From an uncultured Woeseiaceae bacterium (GTDB taxonomy: Bacteria > Pseudomonadota > Gammaproteobacteria > Woeseiales > Woeseiaceae), in contig CAMYMP010000114.1 of NCBI GenBank assembly GCA_947259435.1, forward strand, positions 1-5,100: DNA of 5,100 bases, written 5' to 3'. Under the pieces are notes generated by a model. The model did not search any database and was not told where the DNA came from. It saw only the letters and a list, made by a program, of their open reading frames with translations. This document shows positions 1 through 5,100 of the stretch, one piece after another (within the stretch, counting starts at the first letter, position 1; every line of letters starts with the position of its first letter). A program made the translations under genes and the position numbers.

Positions 1-755
1 TCAACCAGCAGCGCATAGAACTGGGGTTCCAGCGCGCCGATCGATACGAATTTGCCGTCCGCCGTCTCGTAGACATCGTAGTGGTAGGCCGCGCCGTCGA
101 GCAGATTCGAGTGACGATTCTCGTTCCAGAAACCCAGATCTTTCCAGCCATGAAAGACCGACATCAGGCTTGCCGATCCATCCGTGATCGCGGCGTCTAT
201 GACCTGCCCTTTTCCTGATTCCCGCGCTTCCAGCAGCGCGGCCAGAATACCCGTCACGAGGAACAGGCCGCCGCCGGCATAGTCGCCGACGAGGTTCAAT
301 GGCGGAACGGGTTTCTCTTTGCCACCGATTGCGGCGAGTGCACCGGTAAGGGAGATATAGTTGATGTCGTGCCCTGCCGCATTGGCCAGCGGGCCCGACT
401 GGCCCCAGCCGGTAAGACGACCATAGACCAGCCCGGGGTTGATCGCGTGGCACTGCTCGGGACCAACACCTAAGCGCTCAGCGACACCGGGACGGAAACT
501 TTCGAACAGTACATCCGCTGTCTCGACCAGCCGTAATAAGGTCTTGAGGCCTGCAGGATTCTTGATATCGATTGCAATGGACCGCTTGCCGCGCGAGGTC
601 ACATCTTTCTTTGCCGGTACGGCTATGCCGACAGTTTCTGACGACCGCTCGACAACGATGACATCAGCACCCATGTCCGCAAGCAGCATGCCTGCATACG
701 GACCCGGGCCGATGCCCTTTATCTCGATAATTTTGATCCCTGCCAGCGGACCCAT
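1..755 (-). CDS. Alpha-methylacyl-CoA racemase-like CaiB/BaiF (class III CoA-transferase) enzyme, 3' end cut off by the window
   Basis: The visible part is the first 251 residues of a family usually about 360-390 long; the gene runs off base 1. Enzymes of this type epimerise the 2-methyl centre of branched fatty acyl-CoAs (or bile-acid/sterol side-chain CoAs) by deprotonation and reprotonation in the cytoplasm. The N-terminus (GPLAGIKIIE, then GPGPYAGMLLADMGADV) is the family's Rossmann-like start. RGKRS lies near residues 55-59 and FRPGVAERLG at 87-96. Residues expected for catalysis in the mycobacterial racemase MCR (His126, Asp127, Asp156, Glu241) have counterparts here: H129 and D130 in AGHD, D158 in NLVGDYAGGG, and E243 in ALEPQFY. 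This favours racemase over a plain CoA-transferase. The ATG overlaps the upstream methyltransferase stop by one base (TGATG), with no strong Shine-Dalgarno, so translation is probably coupled. Family confident; substrate unknown. Confidence 0.93.
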   Translation of the reverse strand, partial: MGPLAGIKIIEIKGIGPGPYAGMLLADMGADVIVVERSSETVGIAVPAKKDVTSRGKRSIAIDIKNPAGLKTLLRLVETADVLFESFRPGVAERLGVGPEQCHAINPGLVYGRLTGWGQSGPLANAAGHDINYISLTGALAAIGGKEKPVPPLNLVGDYAGGGLFLVTGILAALLEARESGKGQVIDAAITDGSASLMSVFHGWKDLGFWNENRHSNLLDGAAYHYDVYETADGKFVSIGALEPQFYALLV

Positions 756-1378
756 CAGGGAGACCGCCAAACGACTTCGATCATCTCATCGAGACCGGCT
801 TCGCGGAACTTGGGCGGGCCATTATCGATGTCGTCATGAGCGGCGACACGCTCAAGGCCGGGCCAGTATGAATGGATTTCGTCGGCCGGCACCGAAAAAG
901 GCGGCCCGGTCGCGACCGACTCGTCGTATTCGAGGCTGATGAGCAGCTTTGCGGCATCTGGAGCGAGCAATGACCGCGTGTGCTCGACGTACCTCGCGCG
1001 CAGATTCGGCGGCATTGCAACGAGTGCGCCGCGATCGTAATAAGCGTCGAACAGGCCGTCGGAAAAATCGAAATAGTCACCACAGTAGATCCTGATCGAG
1101 CGGTCTTCTGCCACATAGGCGGTCAGCGCCCCCTCGACACGCGAGAACGCGATGTCGTTCTCATCAAAAAATGCTCGTACTGCAAGCTCCGACAACTCGA
1201 CGCCGACAACTTCATTTCCCAGGCGCGCCAGCCAGATCAGGTCCCGGGTCTTGCCACAAAGGGGCACCAGCACCCGCTTTCCGGACACGGTCCAGTATTT
1301 TTGCAGGCTCGCATTGCCCTCTGCCTCGTGCCAACCGATCCGGCCCTCCTGCCAACGCTCCAGCCAGTGTTCGTTCAT
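755..1378 (-). CDS. tpm: Thiopurine S-methyltransferase (TPMT family, SAM-dependent)
   Basis: This 207-residue protein, close to the usual bacterial length of about 215, belongs to the thiopurine methyltransferases, which transfer a methyl group from S-adenosylmethionine to thiol sulfur. Bacterial members are also known to methylate selenium and tellurium oxyanions. The family pattern is complete: the N-terminal WLERWQEGRIGWHE (5-18), the SAM-binding VPLCGK (38-43) and GVELSE (59-64), CGDYFDF (99-105), DAYYDRGALVAMPP (111-124), LISLEYDE (146-153), GPPFSVP (158-164) and the C-terminal FREAGL. The first ATG fits the family start and is preceded by GAGGA four bases upstream. An open frame continues upstream to about 1648, but that part lies antiphase over the sirtuin gene and is not used. 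The gene sits between the sirtuin (16-nt gap) and the racemase (one-base overlap). The natural substrate cannot be told from sequence. Confidence 0.95.
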   Translation of the reverse strand: MNEHWLERWQEGRIGWHEAEGNASLQKYWTVSGKRVLVPLCGKTRDLIWLARLGNEVVGVELSELAVRAFFDENDIAFSRVEGALTAYVAEDRSIRIYCGDYFDFSDGLFDAYYDRGALVAMPPNLRARYVEHTRSLLAPDAAKLLISLEYDESVATGPPFSVPADEIHSYWPGLERVAAHDDIDNGPPKFREAGLDEMIEVVWRSP

Positions 1379-1382
1379 AAAG

Positions 1383-1388
1383 TCCTCT
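1383..1388 (-). promoter_or_regulatory. Ribosome binding site of the thiopurine methyltransferase gene
   Basis: On the minus strand AGAGGA stands directly before CTTT and the ATG at 1378. It lies inside the 16-nt gap after the sirtuin stop codon, and it decides the methyltransferase start against the longer open frame running upstream. Confidence 0.75.
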
Positions 1389-1394
1389 ATACGC

Positions 1395-2231
1395 TCATGT
1401 GGCCAGCAGCGCGGCGGCGGCCGACAGCGTATCACCACAATCCGCCTCGACCTTGAGCGCGGCGATGTCGTCGGCGCGCGTTCGACCCTGGTTAACGATC
1501 GCAATCGGTTTCCGTTGGGCGACGGCCTGGCGCGCAAATCGAAATCCCGAAAACAGCATGAGCGACGAGCCCACGACGAGCAACGCATTTGCGCGGTCGA
1601 TCGCCGAGGACGCATCGTGCACGCGGCCCTTCGGCACAGTTTCGCCAAACATTACGACGTCGGGTTTTACGACACCGCCGCAATCGGCGCAGCCCCTAAC
1701 GCAAAATTCGTCATGGCTATTGTCCGCCAGCTCGGCGTCGCCGTCGGGCTTGTATCGAAAGACCTCGGCGTGCCAGTCGGGGTTGGCGTCTTTGAGCGCC
1801 CGCTGGAAATTGAGACGCGGATGGGTCGCATTGCAGTCCAGGCAACGCACCTTGCTGAGATCACCGTGCAGATCGATTACGCGCCGACTTCCGGCTTCGC
1901 TGTGGAGGCGATCCACGTTTTGCGTGATCAGCGTGTCGACTTTACCGGCCGCCTCGAGACCGGCCAGCGCGAAATGGGCGGCATTCGGGCGCGCCCCGGA
2001 GAAGCGCTGCCATCCGACATAACTCCGCGCCCAATAGCGCTTCCGGGCGTGCGGGTTGTTGACAAAATCCGTGAACTGGATCGGCTCCGCGTGCTTCCAG
2101 TCGCCGTTGCGGTCTCTGTAATCCGGTATTCCGGACGACGTGCTGACACCGGCGCCACTGACAACGGCGACCGACCCGTTTTCGGCCAGGAAATCCGCCA
2201 ACTGCCTGCTCTGCTGCTCCATTCGGGGCAT
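1395..2231 (-). CDS. NAD-dependent protein deacylase, class II SIRT4-like sirtuin (Sir2 family)
   Basis: A 278-residue Sir2 protein that uses NAD+ to remove acyl groups from protein lysines, or to transfer ADP-ribose. Motifs in order: GAGVSTSSGIPDYRD (26-40, NAD binding), TQNVDRLH (103-110), catalytic H122 in DLHGD, zinc ligands C130/C133 (CLDC) and C181/C184 (CADC), then GGVVKPDVVMFGETVP, VGSSLMLFSGFRF (220-232) and a C-terminal NQGRTRADD. The roughly 47-residue stretch between the zinc pairs, with NPDWHAE and PDGD, and the SGFRF and TRADD-type segments resemble human SIRT4 as I recall it. That makes it class II rather than CobB/SIRT5-like. An in-frame TGA lies 11 codons upstream of M1, so the start is M1 (2231) or M4 (2222). 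Neither has a good Shine-Dalgarno. It is the first gene of the likely three-gene minus-strand operon. There is no signal peptide, so it is cytoplasmic. Targets are unknown. Confidence 0.95.
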   Translation of the reverse strand: MPRMEQQSRQLADFLAENGSVAVVSGAGVSTSSGIPDYRDRNGDWKHAEPIQFTDFVNNPHARKRYWARSYVGWQRFSGARPNAAHFALAGLEAAGKVDTLITQNVDRLHSEAGSRRVIDLHGDLSKVRCLDCNATHPRLNFQRALKDANPDWHAEVFRYKPDGDAELADNSHDEFCVRGCADCGGVVKPDVVMFGETVPKGRVHDASSAIDRANALLVVGSSLMLFSGFRFARQAVAQRKPIAIVNQGRTRADDIAALKVEADCGDTLSAAAALLAT

Positions 2232-2347
2232 TGCAGCATTGCCGCCGGACCAAGGTCAAACTCTCCTCACCCGGTGGCGGAAATGCAACACCAAGAAATC
2301 GAATGGGCTCAGGCCGTTATGTCGCCTTTCTGAGCATGTATTGCAGG

Positions 2348-2376
2348 TTGCCAACGCCTGTAAAGTGGCTTACGCT
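2348..2376 (+). promoter_or_regulatory. Weak candidate sigma70-type promoter for the TonB-dependent receptor
   Basis: TTGCCA (2348-2353) is five of six to the -35 consensus and is followed after 17 bases by TACGCT (2371-2376), only three of six to the -10 consensus. Position and spacing suit the receptor start at 2425, leaving a leader of about 40 bases. The poor -10 means it may need an activator, or the real promoter may use an alternative sigma factor. Confidence 0.22.
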
Positions 2377-2413
2377 GCCAATATCCAAGGGCCAGACTTT
2401 TGTACATACGTAC

Positions 2414-2419
2414 GGGGAG
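2414..2419 (+). promoter_or_regulatory. Ribosome binding site of the TonB-dependent receptor gene
   Basis: GGGGAG lies five bases before the ATG at 2425. It fixes this start, although the same frame is open back to an ATG at 2140 inside the sirtuin gene. The 2425 start also places a proper signal peptide at the N-terminus. Confidence 0.75.
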
Positions 2420-2424
2420 CACAG

Positions 2425-4974
2425 ATGACAAACTCGACCATATGCCGGGGTATTCTCGGCCTCGTTGCGGCAACGCTCGTAACGCCAGTTGTCGCGCAAG
2501 AGGAAGGGCCGGCGTTCCTCGAAGAAATCGTCGTCACATCGACCAAACGCCAATCCACGCTGCAGGAGATCCCGGTAGCGGTTTCAGTGGTGCAGGCTGA
2601 TGACATCAAACAATCGCAGGTCTCGGACATCAAGGATCTGCAGTTCCTGGTGCCCTCGCTGCGCATCACACAGCTGCAGTCCAGCGGTAATACCAACTTC
2701 ATCATCCGTGGATTCGGTAATGGTGCCAACAACGCCGGCATTGAGCCTTCCGTCGGTGTATTCATCGACGGTGTCTATCGTTCGCGCTCAGCGTCGGCGC
2801 TAAATGACCTGCCAAACCTCGAGCGTATCGAGGTCCTGCGCGGACCGCAGAGCACGCTGTTCGGCAAGAACGCGTCGGCCGGCGTAATCAGCATCATAAC
2901 GGCGAAACCCAATCTCGACGAAGTTGTCGGCTCCGCCGCCATTACGGTTGGTGACTACAGCCAGTTCATCGTCAAGGGCGATGTCAATGGACCGCTGTCG
3001 GATACCGTTGGCTTCGGCCTTTCTGCCAGCTACAACCAGCGTGACGGTTATTACGACAACCTCGCCGGCGGCGACGCGCTGGGCGAATTGAATCGTTACG
3101 GCGTACGCGGCGAGCTGTATTTCGCCCCGTCCGACGAGCTGGAGGTCCGCGTGATAGCGGATTACGACGATTTTGACGAGGCCTGCTGCGGCGTCGCGAA
3201 CCTGCTCAACGGCCCGACCGGGGGGGCTATTGTTGCTATTGGCGGCCAGTTGATTCCGGAGACGCCGTTTGCCTATCAGGGCTATTACGACTTCACGCCG
3301 GTCAACAAATTCCAGACCGACGGCGTGTCGGTGCAGTTCGACTACGACATCAACGATTCCGTACAGCTGACCTCAATAACGGCGTTGCGCAATCTTGACC
3401 GCGCCGACAACGTCGACGTGGACTTCACTAGTGCGCAACTGCTCGACCCGCAAACCGCTAACCGCACGGAGTACGAGGTTCAGACCCTCACGCAGGAGCT
3501 GCGTCTGAACGGGTCGACGGAGCGCATGGGATGGATGGTCGGCGGCTACTTCTTCGATGAGGACGTCGAACAATTTACGGGCATCCGGTACGGATCACAG
3601 TTCCGCGCTTATGCCGATATTTTGGCGGGCGGCATACCGGGTACTTCGGTACTGAATACATTCGAAACCGTGGCGTCATTGCCGCCTGGAACGCTTTTCG
3701 GCGCCGGACAGGGCTTGACCGAGCTCTCCAAGATGGATAACCAGGCGTTCTCGATTTTTGGGCAGGTCGACATAGATCTTGGCGACCGGGCGACGCTCAC
3801 GCTCGGCGCCAACTATACCGAGGATGAGAAAGACGTCACCTTCGATTCGACGCAGACTGACGTGTTCTCGACGCTGCCCCGGAGCATATTCGTAGCAATC
3901 GGTGAGGGCGCAATACTTCAAGGCCTCGAGGCGGCCGATCCCGGGAATCCGGCCAATCCGTTAATAGCGGCGGCTCTTAGCCAAGTCCAATGTACACCGA
4001 CCGGCATAACACCGACAAACAGGCCGCAGTGCAACCCGGTGCTCGATTTGCGAGCGTTGCAGTTCCTGCCGCCCAACGTCGACTTTCCGAACAGCGTGGA
4101 GCCCGGCACATCGAAGGACGACGATCTGACCTGGACCGTGCGTCTGGCGTTCGATGTCACGGATGATATGAACATATACGCCAGTGCCGGCACAGGTTTC
4201 AAAGCGAGCTCCTGGAACCTCTCGCGCGACTCGCGCCCGTTCCCCGCAGATCAAGCCGCCATAGAGGCTGCCGGTCTGAGCGTGCCGAACCTCACCTACA
4301 CAACGCGTTTTGCAAAACCCGAAGAGTCTACCGTGTATGAGATCGGCATGAAGGCACGCTGGGATACGGTCGCGATGAATCTCGCGATATTCAACCAGGA
4401 GATCAAGAACTTCCAGTCGAATATCTTCACGGGCACCGGCTTCAACCTGAACAATGCCGGCAAGCAATCGACGGACGGCGTTGAATTGGATATTCGCTGG
4501 GCGCCGACCGACAGCTTCGAAGGCACTTTCGCTGCCACATTCCTGGATCCGCTGTACGACTCATTTACGGAAGCGGAGGGTTTTGAGCCAACAACCTTTG
4601 CTCGCCAGATAGTTGACCTTAGCGGCACGAAGCCTCCCGGCATCCACGAAGTCAGTATCACGGCTACCGGGGCGTACCGATTCACGCTCGGCAATGCCGC
4701 AGGGTTCGCCCGGGTCGAGTACATCTATGAAGACGAGATTCAGGTCATAGAAAACACGCCGGCCAGCGTTGCATCCCGCGAAGTCAACACGGTCAATGCG
4801 AGCTTCGGTCTTGCCTGGGACAATGGTTTCGAGGCCATGCTCTGGGGCCGCAATATCACTAACGACGAGTACTTGCTCAGCGCATTTCCGAGTGTGGCAC
4901 AGAACTTCAGTTTCTCGGGCTACCCGAACCAGCCACGTACCTACGGCCTGACGGTCCGCAAGTACTTCGACTGA
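2425..4974 (+). CDS. TonB-dependent outer-membrane receptor (complete)
   Basis: An 849-residue outer-membrane protein that takes up a ligand (iron chelate, vitamin, carbohydrate or other; not determinable here) using energy from TonB-ExbB-ExbD. A signal peptide covers residues 1-24, with probable cleavage after VVA. A TonB box EEIVVT follows at 33-38. The plug domain spans about 45-160, with IIRGFG (93-98), GVFIDGVYRS (111-120) and ERIEVLRGPQSTLFGKNASA (133-152). The 22-strand barrel follows, with LWGRNITNDEY (806-816) near the end and YGLTVRKYFD as the last strand. Phe is second to last rather than final. C254-C255 and C523/C536 occur in presumed outer loops. There is no FecA-type N-terminal signalling domain, so it does not itself report to an anti-sigma factor. 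It is divergent from the sirtuin operon, appears monocistronic and ends at a terminator. No SusD-like partner or siderophore gene is visible to suggest the ligand. Confidence 0.97.
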   Translation: MTNSTICRGILGLVAATLVTPVVAQEEGPAFLEEIVVTSTKRQSTLQEIPVAVSVVQADDIKQSQVSDIKDLQFLVPSLRITQLQSSGNTNFIIRGFGNGANNAGIEPSVGVFIDGVYRSRSASALNDLPNLERIEVLRGPQSTLFGKNASAGVISIITAKPNLDEVVGSAAITVGDYSQFIVKGDVNGPLSDTVGFGLSASYNQRDGYYDNLAGGDALGELNRYGVRGELYFAPSDELEVRVIADYDDFDEACCGVANLLNGPTGGAIVAIGGQLIPETPFAYQGYYDFTPVNKFQTDGVSVQFDYDINDSVQLTSITALRNLDRADNVDVDFTSAQLLDPQTANRTEYEVQTLTQELRLNGSTERMGWMVGGYFFDEDVEQFTGIRYGSQFRAYADILAGGIPGTSVLNTFETVASLPPGTLFGAGQGLTELSKMDNQAFSIFGQVDIDLGDRATLTLGANYTEDEKDVTFDSTQTDVFSTLPRSIFVAIGEGAILQGLEAADPGNPANPLIAAALSQVQCTPTGITPTNRPQCNPVLDLRALQFLPPNVDFPNSVEPGTSKDDDLTWTVRLAFDVTDDMNIYASAGTGFKASSWNLSRDSRPFPADQAAIEAAGLSVPNLTYTTRFAKPEESTVYEIGMKARWDTVAMNLAIFNQEIKNFQSNIFTGTGFNLNNAGKQSTDGVELDIRWAPTDSFEGTFAATFLDPLYDSFTEAEGFEPTTFARQIVDLSGTKPPGIHEVSITATGAYRFTLGNAAGFARVEYIYEDEIQVIENTPASVASREVNTVNASFGLAWDNGFEAMLWGRNITNDEYLLSAFPSVAQNFSFSGYPNQPRTYGLTVRKYFD

Positions 4975-5001
4975 TCGTCTTTCATCACAGTCAGACCAGA
5001 G

Positions 5002-5025
5002 CGGGCCCCTTTCGGGGCCCGTTTT
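5002..5025 (+). terminator. Rho-independent terminator of the receptor gene
   Basis: CGGGCCCC (5002-5009) and GGGGCCCG (5014-5021) form a perfect 8-bp GC-only stem with a TTTC loop, followed by TTTT at 5022-5025. It begins 28 bases after the receptor stop codon. The opposite side has no T-run, so it works mainly for plus-strand transcription. Confidence 0.92.
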
Positions 5026-5047
5026 GCTTGCAGCGCCAACGGATGAC

Positions 5048-5100
5048 CTAATACCCCCTGAGTGACGCGAAGCGATCGGCATGGTAGTACTCGTCGCCAT
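5048..5100 (-). CDS. Possible C-terminal end of a convergent gene (very short, unidentified)
   Basis: On the minus strand a frame enters from the right edge and reads GDEYYHADRFASLRGY before a TAG at 5050-5048. The 16 codons have mostly G or C at third positions and a protein-like composition. A convergent gene ending just beyond a terminator is a common layout. This is too short to identify, and chance could produce it. A rival reading is a plus-strand start at 5081 (ATG, then VVLVA), which lacks a good ribosome binding site. I do not recognise a family in either. Confidence 0.35.
   Translation of the reverse strand, partial: GDEYYHADRFASLRGY

Larger units (their letters stand above)
2232..2424. 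promoter_or_regulatory. Divergent intergenic region between sirtuin operon and TonB-dependent receptor gene
   Basis: These 193 bases separate two start codons pointing away from each other, so promoters for both transcripts should lie here. No strong sigma70 promoter is visible in either direction. Small symmetric elements are present: GACCAAGGTC at 2248-2257, a CCGCCG/TGGCGG imperfect inverted repeat flanking it (2242-2247 and 2275-2280), and GTAC-N4-GTAC at 2402-2413 just before the receptor's ribosome binding site. A minus-strand GAGGAG at 2263-2268 is not followed by a start in the sirtuin frame. I see no gene or structured RNA in it. Confidence 0.6.

Noticed and set aside
1379..1648. A 90-residue N-terminal extension of the thiopurine methyltransferase
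   Set aside because: It lies in another frame of the sirtuin gene, has no methyltransferase features, and the 1378 start fits both the family and the ribosome binding site.
1928..2239. A minus-strand start at 2239 for a 103-residue protein overlapping the sirtuin N-terminus
   Set aside because: It is out of frame with the sirtuin motifs and has an Arg/Ser-rich, domain-free translation.
1152..2333. A 393-codon plus-strand open frame opposite the sirtuin and methyltransferase genes
   Set aside because: It is antisense to two genes with full family motifs, spans their boundary, and its translation is Arg/Ser/Pro-rich without a recognisable domain. It is a shadow expected in GC-rich coding DNA.
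2140..2424. A 95-residue N-terminal extension of the TonB-dependent receptor
   Set aside because: The extension would overlap the sirtuin gene antisense and bury the signal peptide. The ATG at 2425 has a good ribosome binding site and a proper signal sequence.
5002..5021. Bidirectional terminator serving a convergent gene as well
   Set aside because: The stem is symmetric, but the minus-strand side is followed by CTCTGGTCTG with no T-run, so only plus-strand termination is supported.
4561..5100. A 179-codon minus-strand open frame under the receptor's 3' end, starting with ATG at 5100
   Set aside because: It runs through the terminator and antisense to conserved barrel sequence, with no recognisable domain.

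Overview
The window looks like bacterial chromosome from a GC-rich Gram-negative organism. An outer-membrane TonB-dependent receptor with a signal peptide shows the Gram-negative envelope. A bacterial-type thiopurine methyltransferase, a family best known from gammaproteobacteria, and the style of the receptor (a TonB box of the EEIVVT type just after the signal peptide) suggest a gammaproteobacterium, perhaps marine or sterol/lipid-degrading. Taxonomy is inference only; no marker gene is present.

Layout. Minus strand, read right to left: a class II, SIRT4-like NAD-dependent sirtuin (2231-1395), then after 16 nt a thiopurine S-methyltransferase (1378-755). The methyltransferase stop overlaps by one base (TGATG) the start of an alpha-methylacyl-CoA racemase-type CaiB/BaiF enzyme (755 to beyond base 1, truncated by the window). 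The spacing makes these three genes a likely operon. A 193-nt divergent intergenic region (2232-2424) separates it from a plus-strand gene for a complete 849-residue TonB-dependent receptor (2425-4974), which ends at a strong intrinsic terminator (5002-5025). The last ~50 bases may carry the C-terminal end of a convergent minus-strand gene, but too little is visible to name it.

How the genes may work together. The receptor would import an unidentified ligand across the outer membrane using TonB energy. The racemase acts on 2-methyl-branched acyl-CoAs, and the SIRT4-like sirtuin would remove acyl groups from protein lysines. A lipid/acyl-CoA link between those two is attractive but is inference; the methyltransferase has no obvious place in such a pathway. 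All four main genes look intact where visible, with family motifs in place. I found no RNA gene, insertion sequence, CRISPR array or origin, and nothing that clearly amounts to a new system.
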